Source: Desulfuromonadaceae bacterium GWB2_53_15
GTDB taxonomy: Bacteria; Desulfobacterota; Desulfuromonadia; Geobacterales; Pseudopelobacteraceae
Direction of reading: 5' to 3'
NCBI GenBank assembly: GCA_001824455.1
Contig: MHXL01000160.1
Coordinates: 1 to 13,079 of the forward strand
DNA: 13,079 nt
Part shown: positions 1 through 7,610 of the stretch, in pieces
Position numbering within the stretch: position 1 is the stretch's first letter
Layout: each line of letters opens with the position of its first letter
Position numbers and translations under genes: made by a program
Notes under the pieces: model-generated
What the model was told of the DNA's origin: nothing
Seen by the model: the letters and a program-made list of their open reading frames with translations, nothing else
Databases searched by the model: none

Positions 1-949
1 TGAGCGGAGGCAGTTGGATGAAAAAGACATTCAGGCGAAAATAGAGGTCCTCGCGGAAACGACCAGACCTGACATCCGCCTCAAGGTCGCGCGAGGTAGC
101 CGAGACCACCCGTACGTTGATCTTGCGTGACGAACCGGCACCAACCCGGCGGATCTCCTCCTCCTGCAGCACCCGCAGCAATTTGACCTGCAAGCTCAGC
201 GGCATCTCGCCGATCTCATCCAGGAAAAGCGTTCCGCCATCGGCCTCTTCAAACAGCCCGGCCTGATCATTGGCCGCATCGGTAAAGGCGCCGCGTACAT
301 GGCCGAACAATACGCTTTCAAGCAGGTTTTCCGGGATGGCTCCGCAATTGACCGCCACAAAGGGCCTTTTTGCCCGGTTGCCATTGCGGTGGATGGCACT
401 GGCCACCAGCTCCTTGCCGGTGCCGGATTCGCCCAGGATCAGCACCGTCGTCTTCAGGTCGGCTATCTTGCGTATCTGTCCGAAGATCTCCGTCATGATG
501 CTATTGCGGCTGATGATGCCGGAAAAAATGTTTCTCCCGGCCATGACCTCACGCATCTGGCTGTTTTCTGCCTTGAGCCGTTCACGCTCCTCTGCCTTTT
601 TCAGAACCATGACGATTTCGTCTTTCTTGAACGGCTTGGAGATAAAGTCATAGGCCCCCATCTTCATGCACTCCACAGCGATATCTACCGTGCCGTAAGC
701 CGACATCATGATGATGGGAGCTTTGGCATGGTCTTCCAGCGCCTTGACTAGAAAGGTCTTGCCATCCATTTCCGGCATGCGGATGTCGCAGAGGATAAAG
801 TCATAGACCTTTTCCCGCAAACAGCGCAGTCCCTCGGCACCATCGGCCGCTGTTTGCGCCTGGTAGCCCTGGCGGGCAAGCATGAGCGAGAGCATATGAC
901 GCAGGTTTTCTTCATCATCGATAACCAGAATATGTTTTGCACCGGTCAT
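1..949 (-). CDS. Sigma-54-dependent response regulator (NtrC family), 3' end beyond window
   Basis: This is the first 316 residues of an NtrC-type transcription activator. The receiver domain (about 5-120) has the acidic pair D11/D12, phospho-acceptor D55 (CDIRMP), switch residue S83 and K105. A linker rich in E/R/K leads to a AAA+ domain with Walker A GESGTGKE at 173-180, Walker B TLFLDE at 240-245 and an arginine-rich [11 protein letters not shown] segment at 297-307. The sigma-54 contact loop reads GAFTDA (220-225) rather than GAFTGA, and the preceding motif is ESVLFG rather than ESELFG. The window ends before the rest of the AAA+ domain and the expected C-terminal helix-turn-helix. Its ATG shares an ATGA overlap with the upstream kinase gene, so the two are probably translationally coupled and form a cognate pair. 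It would act with RpoN, encoded further upstream on the same strand. The family is certain; the target genes are unknown. Confidence 0.95.
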   Translation of the reverse strand, partial: MTGAKHILVIDDEENLRHMLSLMLARQGYQAQTAADGAEGLRCLREKVYDFILCDIRMPEMDGKTFLVKALEDHAKAPIIMMSAYGTVDIAVECMKMGAYDFISKPFKKDEIVMVLKKAEERERLKAENSQMREVMAGRNIFSGIISRNSIMTEIFGQIRKIADLKTTVLILGESGTGKELVASAIHRNGNRAKRPFVAVNCGAIPENLLESVLFGHVRGAFTDAANDQAGLFEEADGGTLFLDEIGEMPLSLQVKLLRVLQEEEIRRVGAGSSRKINVRVVSATSRDLEADVRSGRFREDLYFRLNVFFIQLPPL

Positions 950-2463
950 AGTTTCGCTCCTTGCGCAGCGGCAACCGGCAGCAACAGCGTGAAACAACTG
1001 CCCTTGCCAACCTCGCTTCTTACGCTGATCCTGCCTCCAAATCCCTCAATAATGCGAGCCGAGATGGCAAGCCCCAGGCCGGTCCCTTTACCAGGTTCCT
1101 TGGTGGTGAAAAAGGGATCAAAGATGCTCTTAAGATGGCCTTCCGGGATACCGCTGCCGCTATCCAGCACATCGATCCGCACACAGCCTGCCTGCCTGCC
1201 GGGCAAAGCCGAATCATCAGATTTAGAGCGAAGGGTGAGTTTGCCACCATCCGGCATGGCGTCACGGCTGTTAAGCAACAGGTTAATAAGCACCTGCTGA
1301 AGCTGATAGGCATCTGCCAAGATTGAAGGAAGCGCATCGGCAAACAGCGTGACCAATTCGATCCGTTTAAAGGCTCCCTGCTGCTCAAGGAGCTCGATAG
1401 TGTCCAGCACGACTTGACGGACATCGACTGCTTCGACCGCGCTGTTGCGGGGGCGTGAGTAATCCAGCAATCCACGCACGATGCGATCGATGCGGGTGCA
1501 TCCATCTGTTATTCGGCGGGTATAATCCTGCATCGCTGCAAGGTCCGGCTGATCACCGCTCAACAGCTCGGCATAGCCCATAATGGACGCCAGCGGAGTG
1601 CCAATTTCATGGGCCATACCCGCTGCCAGCAGACCGATGGAGGCCATTTTTTCCGAGCGCAGCGCCTCTTCGCGAGCCTGCCGCAGATCGGTATTGGCCT
1701 TTTCCAGAGCAGCCACATGGGCTGTCACCTGCTGATCCTTGAGCAACAAGGTTTCAGACATTTCGTTAAAAGATCCGGCCAGCTGTGCCAGCTCGGAGCT
1801 GCCGGTAACACGCACCCGCTGTCCATAGTGCCCGTCAATGATCTTTTCCGTAGCAGCCAGCAAGCGGCTGATCGGCCTTACCACGATGCGCGAGAGGATG
1901 AATGCGCCCACCCCCAGCAACAGTATGAAATCAATGGCAAAATAGGCCAAAAACAACTGGCGCGAACGTTTCAGGCGAACTTTTTCATCCATAAGTGAGA
2001 GTGCCAGCCCTGCCTTGGCGGACACAGCTCCATTGCGGGTCACCGGTGCGATGCTGGCGATATCAGCACCGTCAGGAAGAATGAAGCTGCCGGCAGCGGC
2101 CTCCCTGTTGCCGGTGAAAGGCAGGTAAATATCGATATTGTCACGGCCGGCGGTAAAAACGACTTTGCCGTTGCTATCCAGCAAGGTAAGCCGCATAAAG
2201 GAGGCTTCTTCCGCCAACTTTTGGGCGTAGATCGCTGCTGGTGAGTTTAACGGGATTATTCCTTCCGGATAGGTGGGGATTGTATCCGGCAACTGGCTGA
2301 CAAAGGTTGCCAGAAGCATGCGGGCGTGCTCGCCCTTTTGGGCATAGAGGTCATTGGCAGCCGTGCGGAAGGCGAACAGGCTGAATAGCAGCCAGGCCAT
2401 CAGCAGCAGACAGCTCAGAAAGGCAAGAATGGAAACCGTCAGGTTGAGTCGGAAGGGACGCAT
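946..2463 (-). CDS. Membrane sensor histidine kinase, partner of the adjacent NtrC-type regulator
   Basis: This 505-residue protein has a first membrane helix at about 9-32, an extracytoplasmic sensor region at about 35-165, a second helix at about 170-193 and a HAMP linker to about 245. A short helical linker leads to the HisKA domain with phospho-acceptor H285 in AHEIGTPL. The ATPase domain shows the N box (N394 and N398 in [11 protein letters not shown]), G1 box DSGSG (434-438), F box FDPFFTTK (448-455) and G2 box [10 protein letters not shown] (458-467). All catalytic boxes are intact, so it should autophosphorylate and pass phosphate to the regulator that overlaps its stop codon. The extracytoplasmic domain resembles a Cache-like or similar small-molecule sensor in size only; its signal is not recognisable. 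It has two membrane helices, unlike PilS kinases, which have several. AAAGGGG seven bases before the ATG supports the start, and pilD ends 12 nt upstream. Confidence 0.95.
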   Translation of the reverse strand: MRPFRLNLTVSILAFLSCLLLMAWLLFSLFAFRTAANDLYAQKGEHARMLLATFVSQLPDTIPTYPEGIIPLNSPAAIYAQKLAEEASFMRLTLLDSNGKVVFTAGRDNIDIYLPFTGNREAAAGSFILPDGADIASIAPVTRNGAVSAKAGLALSLMDEKVRLKRSRQLFLAYFAIDFILLLGVGAFILSRIVVRPISRLLAATEKIIDGHYGQRVRVTGSSELAQLAGSFNEMSETLLLKDQQVTAHVAALEKANTDLRQAREEALRSEKMASIGLLAAGMAHEIGTPLASIMGYAELLSGDQPDLAAMQDYTRRITDGCTRIDRIVRGLLDYSRPRNSAVEAVDVRQVVLDTIELLEQQGAFKRIELVTLFADALPSILADAYQLQQVLINLLLNSRDAMPDGGKLTLRSKSDDSALPGRQAGCVRIDVLDSGSGIPEGHLKSIFDPFFTTKEPGKGTGLGLAISARIIEGFGGRISVRSEVGKGSCFTLLLPVAAAQGAKL

Positions 2464-2475
2464 GTCCTATCCCCT

Positions 2476-3255
2476 TTAAAAGCCGCTTAAGCTAAAATAC
2501 CACTGGATGAGCTGACGGCCGTAGAATATGTAGAGTATCGCCCCAAAGGCCAGGTATGGCCCGAAGGGGATGGCTAGCTTGGAATCCTTTTTCTGGATCA
2601 GCATAATGGTGATGCCCAGGATTGAACCGACCAGGGAGCTGGCAAAGATGATGAACGGTATGGATTTCCAGCCGAGAAAGGCGCCCATCATGGCCAGCAG
2701 CTTGATATCACCCCCGCCCATGCCCTCCTTGCCGGTCAGCCATTGGTAACCATAGGCCACCAGCAGCAGGCTGCCACCACCCAGCAGGATGCCAAGCAGT
2801 GAGTTTAGCCAGGTCTGCCAAGGCAGGAAAAACGAGAAGATAAACCCGATCACGATGCCGGACAGGGAGATCTCATCCGGGATGATCTGGTGTTCGATAT
2901 CGATAAAGGTGATCACCACCAGTGACGAGCAGAACAGGAACAGGGCAACAAAGGTGATGGAAAGGCCAAAGCGGTAAAAGAGCGCCAGGGTCAGCAAGCC
3001 GTTAAGCAGCTCCACCAGCGGGTATTGCAGCGAGATGTGCGCACCGCAGCCGCGGCACTTGCCCCGCAGCAGCAGGTAGCTCAGCAGGGGGATATTGTCG
3101 TACCAGCGAATCCGGTAATCACAGAACGGGCAATGGGATGGGGGCGAAACAATCGATTCATCCTTCGGCATGCGGCAGATGCATACGTTGAGGAACGACC
3201 CGACGACGGTGCCGAAGATGAAGGCGAGTACGGGAAAATATGTAGGCAGCGTCAT
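2476..3255 (-). CDS. pilD: Type IV prepilin leader peptidase / N-methyltransferase
   Basis: This is a polytopic inner-membrane aspartic protease of family A24A, 259 residues, the usual length. The family cleaves the short leader of type IV pilins and type II secretion pseudopilins and N-methylates the new N terminus. The N-terminal part (about 10-30) has the GSFLNVCICRMP signature. Two CxxC pairs, C42/C45 and C67/C70, form the usual zinc site of the bifunctional enzymes. The two catalytic aspartates fall in FIDIEHQIIPDE (D119) and in GMGGGDIKLL (D183). About seven to eight hydrophobic segments follow one another. The gene starts 11 nt after the ptsI stop, with an AGGG element a few bases before the ATG, so it is probably co-transcribed with the PTS genes. 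The kinase and regulator genes follow directly. No pilus or secretion structural genes are in the window, so its substrates cannot be named. Confidence 0.95.
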   Translation of the reverse strand: MTLPTYFPVLAFIFGTVVGSFLNVCICRMPKDESIVSPPSHCPFCDYRIRWYDNIPLLSYLLLRGKCRGCGAHISLQYPLVELLNGLLTLALFYRFGLSITFVALFLFCSSLVVITFIDIEHQIIPDEISLSGIVIGFIFSFFLPWQTWLNSLLGILLGGGSLLLVAYGYQWLTGKEGMGGGDIKLLAMMGAFLGWKSIPFIIFASSLVGSILGITIMLIQKKDSKLAIPFGPYLAFGAILYIFYGRQLIQWYFSLSGF

Positions 3256-3266
3256 GAATATCCCTA

Positions 3267-5030
3267 TCAGTCGAAACTCTCGGCGAAGTGCCTCGTTATA
3301 GCACTCTTGAGGTACAGGTCAACCTCTGTGGCGGTGGAGTAATTGAAACAGGACTCGCTTATCTCCACGGCCTGTTCACGGGTGCAACGCCGCAGGAGCT
3401 TCTTTACCCGCGGGATAGAGGTAGCCCCCATGGAAAGCTCATCAAAACCTAACCCGAGCAACACCGGCAGATAAAGGGGGTCACCTGCCATCTCGCCGCA
3501 GATACAGGCAGCAATGCCGGCTGCGTGGGCGGTTTCCACAACCCGTCGCAACGAGCGGAGCACAGCCGGGTGGAGCGGTTGGTACATGCCTGCCAGATGT
3601 TCGTTGGACCGATCAATGGCCAGTGAATACTGAATCAGGTCATTGGTGCCAACACTGAAAAAGTCCGCCTCCTTTGCCAGAAGATCGGCAATCACCACTG
3701 CCGAGGGGATTTCGATCATGATTCCGACTGCCATGTCCCGGTCATAGGCAATCCCCTCGGCATCCAGCTCCGCTTTGGACTGCTCCAACAACAGCCTGGC
3801 CTGGCGCAATTCATCCAGCCCCGAGATCATCGGAAACATGATGCGCACCTTGCCCGCCGCACTCACCCGCAGAATGGCGCGCAACTGTTTTTTGAATTCA
3901 TCCGGCTTACTTAGCGCCAGTCGGATAGCCCGCATCCCCAGGGCCGGATTTTGTTCAGCCAGGTGAACACAACCGTCCAGCAGCTTGTCACCACCGGCAT
4001 CCAAGGTCCTGATCGTGATCGGATGAGGAGCAACAGCGCTCTGCATGGCGCTGTAGACCCGGAACTGTTCTTCTTCATCCGGCATTTCCGAACGATTCAT
4101 GAAAAGCATCTCCGTGCGATACAGCCCAACCCCTTCGCCGCCGTGCCTGAGCACCGAGGCACCTTCCTCGGGCACCTCCACGTTCCCTCTCAGCTGGATA
4201 TGGTGGCCATCCAGCGTTCTGGAAGGTAAAACGGCAACCTTGAGCAGTTCAGATTCAATATATTCGTAATGCCGCTTGCGCTGGATGTAATCAACGAAAG
4301 TGCCTGGGTCCGGATTTACAATCAGGCAGCCGCCGATACCATCCAGAATGACCGGCGCACCTTCCAGCAGCAGATCAGTTATCCCCTCGGCACCAACCAC
4401 AAGCGGTATCTCAAAGGCCCTGGCCAGGATGGAGGCGTGGGTGGTCCGGCCGCCGATCTCAGTGATCAAACCAATGACGCGGCCGCGGTCCATCTGGAGA
4501 ATATCGGTGGGAGTAATGTCGTGGGCGGCGACTACGGTCTGCCCGCTGACAGGGGAAATCGGTGCGTGGCTGGTACCGGACATATTGCAGAGGATTTTCT
4601 CGATAACCGTCTCAACATCGCTGATGCGCTCACGCAGGTAGGCATCGTCAATACCGGCAAACAATTCCCGGTATCTGTGGAGCGAACGCTGCAGAGCCCC
4701 TTCGGCGTTGATCAGGCCGGTTTCGATGAACGTCGACGATTCGCTAACAAGCCGTTCATCAGCCAGGATCATCAGGTGGGTATCTATAAAGAAAAGGTGT
4801 TCGTTGCCAACGGTCTCCTGCAGTTGTTCCTTGAGTGTCTCCAACTCGACACGGGTGCGGGCAATGGCGCTCTTAAGCCGGTCTGTTTCCGCTCCCACAT
4901 TTGCTTGGTCGATGTTGTACTCCTCCAAGCTGAGGCGACGGCGATCAATGACCCGCAGTATCCCCACCGCAATGCCGGGTGAGGCCGCGACACCGGAAAA
5001 TTGACGCATGTCATTCTTCGCCGAATCCAT
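3267..5030 (-). CDS. ptsI: PTS enzyme I (phosphoenolpyruvate-protein phosphotransferase)
   Basis: Cytoplasmic enzyme I takes phosphate from phosphoenolpyruvate and gives it to HPr. With this start it has 587 residues, against about 570-575 in well-known homologues. The N-terminal HPr-binding and swivel domain carries the phospho-histidine H198 in GGRTTHAS. The C-terminal PEP-binding barrel shows GLYRTE (R305), TIRTLDAGGDK (R341), MIEIPSA (E440), GTNDLIQY (462-469) and the catalytic cysteine C511 in CICGEMAGD. All key residues are present. The ATG at 5030 lies inside ptsH (20-nt overlap) and has AGGAG 12 nt before it. A second in-frame ATG at 5009, two bases past the end of the ptsH stop, gives MRQFSGVAASPG, which lines up better with known EI starts such as B. 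subtilis MQELKGIGAS but has a poor ribosome site. The gene ends in tandem in-frame stops, TGA then TAG. It should work with the ptsH gene just upstream. Confidence 0.97.
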   Translation of the reverse strand: MDSAKNDMRQFSGVAASPGIAVGILRVIDRRRLSLEEYNIDQANVGAETDRLKSAIARTRVELETLKEQLQETVGNEHLFFIDTHLMILADERLVSESSTFIETGLINAEGALQRSLHRYRELFAGIDDAYLRERISDVETVIEKILCNMSGTSHAPISPVSGQTVVAAHDITPTDILQMDRGRVIGLITEIGGRTTHASILARAFEIPLVVGAEGITDLLLEGAPVILDGIGGCLIVNPDPGTFVDYIQRKRHYEYIESELLKVAVLPSRTLDGHHIQLRGNVEVPEEGASVLRHGGEGVGLYRTEMLFMNRSEMPDEEEQFRVYSAMQSAVAPHPITIRTLDAGGDKLLDGCVHLAEQNPALGMRAIRLALSKPDEFKKQLRAILRVSAAGKVRIMFPMISGLDELRQARLLLEQSKAELDAEGIAYDRDMAVGIMIEIPSAVVIADLLAKEADFFSVGTNDLIQYSLAIDRSNEHLAGMYQPLHPAVLRSLRRVVETAHAAGIAACICGEMAGDPLYLPVLLGLGFDELSMGATSIPRVKKLLRRCTREQAVEISESCFNYSTATEVDLYLKSAITRHFAESFD

Positions 5031-5277
5031 TGACTATCAGATCTCCTATGGTCTGCATGGCATCGGCCTCGTCAGGGCCATTAACCGTTAGCAGTACCGT
5101 GGTCCCTTTCGAGGCAGCCAGCATCATGATACCCATAATGCTCTTGCCGTTGACCTCCACCCCTTCCTTGGCGAGTCTGATTTCGGAGGTAAAGCGACTC
5201 GCCGTCTTGACAAACAACGCCGAGGCCCTGGCGTGCAGCCCAAGCTTATTCACTATGACAAATTCCTGTTGAAGCAT
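5011..5277 (-). CDS. ptsH: HPr phosphocarrier protein with His15 and regulatory Ser46
   Basis: HPr is the small cytoplasmic phosphocarrier between enzyme I and EIIA proteins. This one has 88 residues, the normal size. The active-site motif LGLHARAS has H15 and R17. The regulatory motif GKSIMGIM has S46 in the HprK-phosphorylated position, together with the hydrophobic residues that follow it in HPr proteins modified by HprK. This fits the presence of hprK two genes before the EIIA gene in the same cluster. The Ser46 motif argues against a pure NPr/PtsO-type protein. The 3' end overlaps the longer reading of ptsI by 20 nt. The ribosome site is weak: GGA about seven bases before the ATG, and a better AAAGGA fourteen bases away that is held in an inverted repeat. 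The 90-nt leader before the gene is the longest gap in the window. Confidence 0.97.
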   Translation of the reverse strand: MLQQEFVIVNKLGLHARASALFVKTASRFTSEIRLAKEGVEVNGKSIMGIMMLAASKGTTVLLTVNGPDEADAMQTIGDLIVNGFGEE

Positions 5278-5289
5278 ATAAACGTCCGG

Positions 5290-5312
5290 AATCCTTTGCA
5301 GGTAATAGGATT
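5290..5312 (-). repeat. 6-bp inverted repeat in the ptsH leader
   Basis: In the mRNA sense, AATCCT and AGGATT are perfect complements separated by 11 nt. The 3' arm contains the AAAGGA element, the best Shine-Dalgarno-like sequence before ptsH, although at 14 nt it is far from the start codon. Just upstream, a 6-bp stem with a GTTG loop (5333-5348, one G-U pair) is followed after 11 nt by a T7 run (5315-5321). The stem and T run are too far apart for a standard terminator. The arrangement could be a weak attenuator or leader fold, or chance. Apart from these and a TACAAT with no well-placed -35 box, I see nothing in the 5278-5367 gap. Confidence 0.3.
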
Positions 5313-5367
5313 GTAAAAAAATACTTGCTCGCTACTGCCAACGCAGCATCACGCAGGGCGTCGATAA

Positions 5368-5760
5368 CTAACGAAGAAATTCACCGGCGATAATGATCCC
5401 CTCACGTCCGGACTTGCTCAATTCGCTGGCCAGATCAGTAATACCCATTCGACCGCGTTTGGAGCAGAATTCGATCATCATGGGAAGATTCACTCCTGTC
5501 AGAACCTCTATCTGGCCATCCTTGAGAAAAGACATGGCCATGTTGGACGGCGTCCCTCCAAACAGATCGGTCATGATGATCGCACCGTCCGCACTAACCT
5601 TTTCCACTGCTGTCACGACACGGGACATAATATCATCCGCCCGTTCTTCAGCGGCAACCTCAACCTGCTCGCAGCATTCGATCGTTCCGACAATCATCTC
5701 GGCCGACCGCAGTAGCGCACCTGCCAAGCCCTCGTGTGTTACAAGAACCAATCCTGTCAT
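5368..5760 (-). CDS. PTS EIIA component, mannose family (regulatory type)
   Basis: This is a 130-residue stand-alone EIIA domain of the mannose/fructose/sorbose PTS family. The phospho-accepting histidine is H9 in LVTHEGLAG. The active-site aspartate D65 lies in MTDLFGGTPSN (63-73), and NLPM (91-94) matches the loop usually seen as N(L/M)PM. In E. coli ManX this domain is fused to a IIB domain and feeds the mannose permease. Here it is alone and no IIB, IIC or IID gene is visible in the window, so a regulatory role is more likely than sugar transport. Phosphate should come from the HPr encoded next. The start ATG overlaps the rapZ stop as ATGA, with AAAAGGGG just ahead, pointing to coupled translation. 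Similar rpoN-hprK-rapZ-EIIA gene orders are, to my knowledge, found in other Deltaproteobacteria. Confidence 0.93.
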   Translation of the reverse strand: MTGLVLVTHEGLAGALLRSAEMIVGTIECCEQVEVAAEERADDIMSRVVTAVEKVSADGAIIMTDLFGGTPSNMAMSFLKDGQIEVLTGVNLPMMIEFCSKRGRMGITDLASELSKSGREGIIIAGEFLR

Positions 5761-6620
5761 TGCTGCCCCTTTTCAATATCCCGATGAGTAATTCTTAGAG
5801 TTGGTACAAAAGTTTGCAGATGTTGTGCCGTTGCCTCAGCCAGGGCTACCGAGCGGTGTCTGCCGCCGGTACAGCCGATTGAGATCGTCAGGTATGCCTT
5901 GCCTTCACGCTGGTAGGAGGGTATCAACATGTCAACCAGCGCCAGAAAACGCTCGAGAAAAGCAACTGTTTCAGTCCTGGCCATAATATAATCCCGCACG
6001 GCAGCATCCAGGCCGGTCAATGCCTTGAGCTCGGATACAAAGAACGGGTTGGGCAGGAAGCGTACATCCATGACGATGCTCGACTCCATCGGAATGCCAT
6101 AACGGAAACCGAAGGATTGCACCTCCACCATAAAGGGATGGTGGCCCTCTTCGCCTCGGATAATACGGAGGATATAATCCTTGAGTTGATGAACATTGAA
6201 TTCGGAGCTATCAATGATGCGTGTTGCCAACTGGCGCAACCCGGCAAGACGTTCCCGCTCGATCCGGATCCCTTCGCTGACGGTGCACTGTTCATCGACC
6301 GGGTGGCGACGGCGGGTCTCTGAAAAGCGGCGTACCAGTGTCTCGTCAGAAGCATCAAAAAAAAGTATCTCGATACTGTGTCCAGCCGTGCGGATCTTCT
6401 GAAAGGCATTTTCATAGCCCTTGAAAAATTCCCGACCACGGATATCGGCTACCAGCACGATTCCCTTGAAGGCCTCTCCGGACTTTTCGATCAGATCAAC
6501 AAAACGCTTGAACAGACGTACCGGCAGGTTATCGATACAGTAAAAACCTTCGTCCTCCAGCGCCCTGACCGCGGTTGATTTGCCTGAACCGGACATGCCG
6601 GTGATCACTATGATACGCAT
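5757..6620 (-). CDS. rapZ: RapZ/YvcJ-family nucleotide-binding protein
   Basis: This 287-residue cytoplasmic protein of the former UPF0042 family has a P-loop, GMSGSGKS (8-15), a second conserved segment VADIRGREFF (57-66), ETRRRHP (101-107) and the SFGFRYGIP segment (169-177). The C-terminal domain holds GCTGGRHRSV (249-258), the region that binds glucosamine-6-phosphate in E. coli RapZ. E. coli RapZ steers decay of the small RNA GlmZ by RNase E. Its RNA binding uses basic residues at the extreme C terminus (HRTLEKRK). Here the tail reads HRDIEKGQQ, so most of those charges are missing and RNA binding cannot be assumed; nucleotide-hydrolysing YvcJ-type function is the alternative. The gene begins 4 nt after hprK and overlaps the EIIA gene by 4 nt. 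Linkage to rpoN and PTS genes is usual for the family. Confidence 0.95.
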   Translation of the reverse strand: MRIIVITGMSGSGKSTAVRALEDEGFYCIDNLPVRLFKRFVDLIEKSGEAFKGIVLVADIRGREFFKGYENAFQKIRTAGHSIEILFFDASDETLVRRFSETRRRHPVDEQCTVSEGIRIERERLAGLRQLATRIIDSSEFNVHQLKDYILRIIRGEEGHHPFMVEVQSFGFRYGIPMESSIVMDVRFLPNPFFVSELKALTGLDAAVRDYIMARTETVAFLERFLALVDMLIPSYQREGKAYLTISIGCTGGRHRSVALAEATAQHLQTFVPTLRITHRDIEKGQQ

Positions 6621-6624
6621 GATG

Positions 6625-7584
6625 TTACTCTACCTCATTCCCCAAGGGCCGCACCTCAATGCGCGACATAAGACGTTCCTGAAAATCACGGGCCGAATGG
6701 TATCCCATACCTTTGAGAAGGAAGTTGCGGGCCGCCACTTCGATTATTGACCCCAGGTTACGGCCAGGGCGGACGGGGATGATGATGTGAGGCAGCTCTA
6801 CTCCCAGAATAGTACTCCGTTGATCATCAACTCCAAGGCGGTCGTACTCGTGATCCGGGTCCCAGTCAACCAACTCCAGCATCATGTCAATGATTTTTTT
6901 CTCACGAATGGATGAAACCCCATAAAGATCTTTAATATTAATGATCCCCAGCCCGCGTATCTCCATCAGGTGCTGAATAGCCTCCTCAGCCTGGCCAACC
7001 AATGCTGCCGGCATCTTCTTCTTGATAAAGACCATGTCGTCAGCCACCAGTCGGTGCCCACGAATAACCAGATCCAGAGCGCATTCGCTCTTGCCGATGC
7101 CGCTCTTGCCGGTAAGCAGGATGCCGACACCCAAAACATCCACCAGCACTCCGTGCAGGTGGGTGGTGGGAAGCAAGCGTTCCTCGAGAAATTTGGTGAT
7201 CAACGAAATAAATGTGGAGGACTGGTGGTGGGTTCCAAGAACCGGAATCCCGGCAAGCTCGACCGTATCAAGAAAAAACTGTGGCGGAACAAGCTGTTTG
7301 GTAATGATAAAACACGATATGGGAAAGGTGCACAGTGTTTTGATACTCTCTAATGCCAATCGGTCATCGATCTGGTAGAGATAGGATATTTCTGTATTAC
7401 CGAGCACCTGAATCCGATCGGGATGCAGGTGCTCGGTATAACCGGCAAGTGCCAGGCCAGGCTTCTGGATACGCGAACTGAATACACGGTTACCCAATCC
7501 CCGGCCACCGGCGAGCAGGTCCAAGCCTAGGCCGTATTCGGTATCATCCAGGAGTTGCTGTATGGAAAGACTGATTACGTCCAC
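6625..7584 (-). CDS. hprK: HPr(Ser) kinase/phosphorylase
   Basis: HprK phosphorylates HPr on Ser46 with ATP or pyrophosphate and removes the phosphate again, tying PTS activity to energy state. This protein has 319 residues, near the usual 310-320. An N-terminal domain (about 1-125) is followed by the catalytic domain with H144 in THLHGVLVD, Walker A GKSGIGKSE (159-167), the acidic ADDMV (181-185), the HprK signature MEIRGLGIINIKDLYG (208-223) and VRPGRNLGSIIEVAARN (271-287). All expected catalytic motifs are present, and the HPr of this cluster keeps Ser46. The start is GTG: an in-frame TGA lies 9-7 nt before it and no ATG intervenes. GAGGA precedes it by only 3 nt, and AAGGAG by 14 nt. It occupies the position that ptsN has in enterobacterial rpoN operons. 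rapZ starts 4 nt later. Confidence 0.96.
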   Translation of the reverse strand: MDVISLSIQQLLDDTEYGLGLDLLAGGRGLGNRVFSSRIQKPGLALAGYTEHLHPDRIQVLGNTEISYLYQIDDRLALESIKTLCTFPISCFIITKQLVPPQFFLDTVELAGIPVLGTHHQSSTFISLITKFLEERLLPTTHLHGVLVDVLGVGILLTGKSGIGKSECALDLVIRGHRLVADDMVFIKKKMPAALVGQAEEAIQHLMEIRGLGIINIKDLYGVSSIREKKIIDMMLELVDWDPDHEYDRLGVDDQRSTILGVELPHIIIPVRPGRNLGSIIEVAARNFLLKGMGYHSARDFQERLMSRIEVRPLGNEVE

Positions 7585-7587
7585 GTG

Positions 7588-7592
7588 TCCTC
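7588..7592 (-). promoter_or_regulatory. Closely spaced ribosome binding site supporting the GTG start of hprK
   Basis: GAGGA lies 3 nt before the GTG. The TGA in-frame stop overlaps this element, so no longer reading frame is possible. This fixes GTG as the most likely start, although the spacing is shorter than optimal. Confidence 0.5.
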
Positions 7593-7610
7593 AGCCGACT
7601 CCTTCCCGGT

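Noticed and set aside
1020..1505. 161-codon minus-strand frame inside the histidine kinase gene
   Set aside because: It is a different frame of the same stretch that encodes the kinase ATPase domain; the kinase boxes are clear and the alternative product is not.
4269..4982. 237-codon open frame on the plus strand opposite ptsI
   Set aside because: It lies entirely antisense to enzyme I, whose motifs are all intact. The translation has no recognisable domain, and such frames are common opposite GC-rich coding DNA.
5326..5341. Possible -24/-12 sigma-54 promoter (TTGGCA then GC) before ptsH
   Set aside because: The GG and GC elements are 9 nt apart rather than 10, and the -12 part reads AGCA, not TTGC.
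5315..5341. Possible sigma-70 promoter TTGGCA...TACAAT before ptsH
   Set aside because: The spacer is 20 nt, too long for a functional promoter without other support; other pairings in the gap score worse.
5315..5348. Intrinsic terminator after the EIIA gene
   Set aside because: The stem is only 6 bp with one wobble, and 11 nt separate it from the T run; kept only as a possible leader structure.
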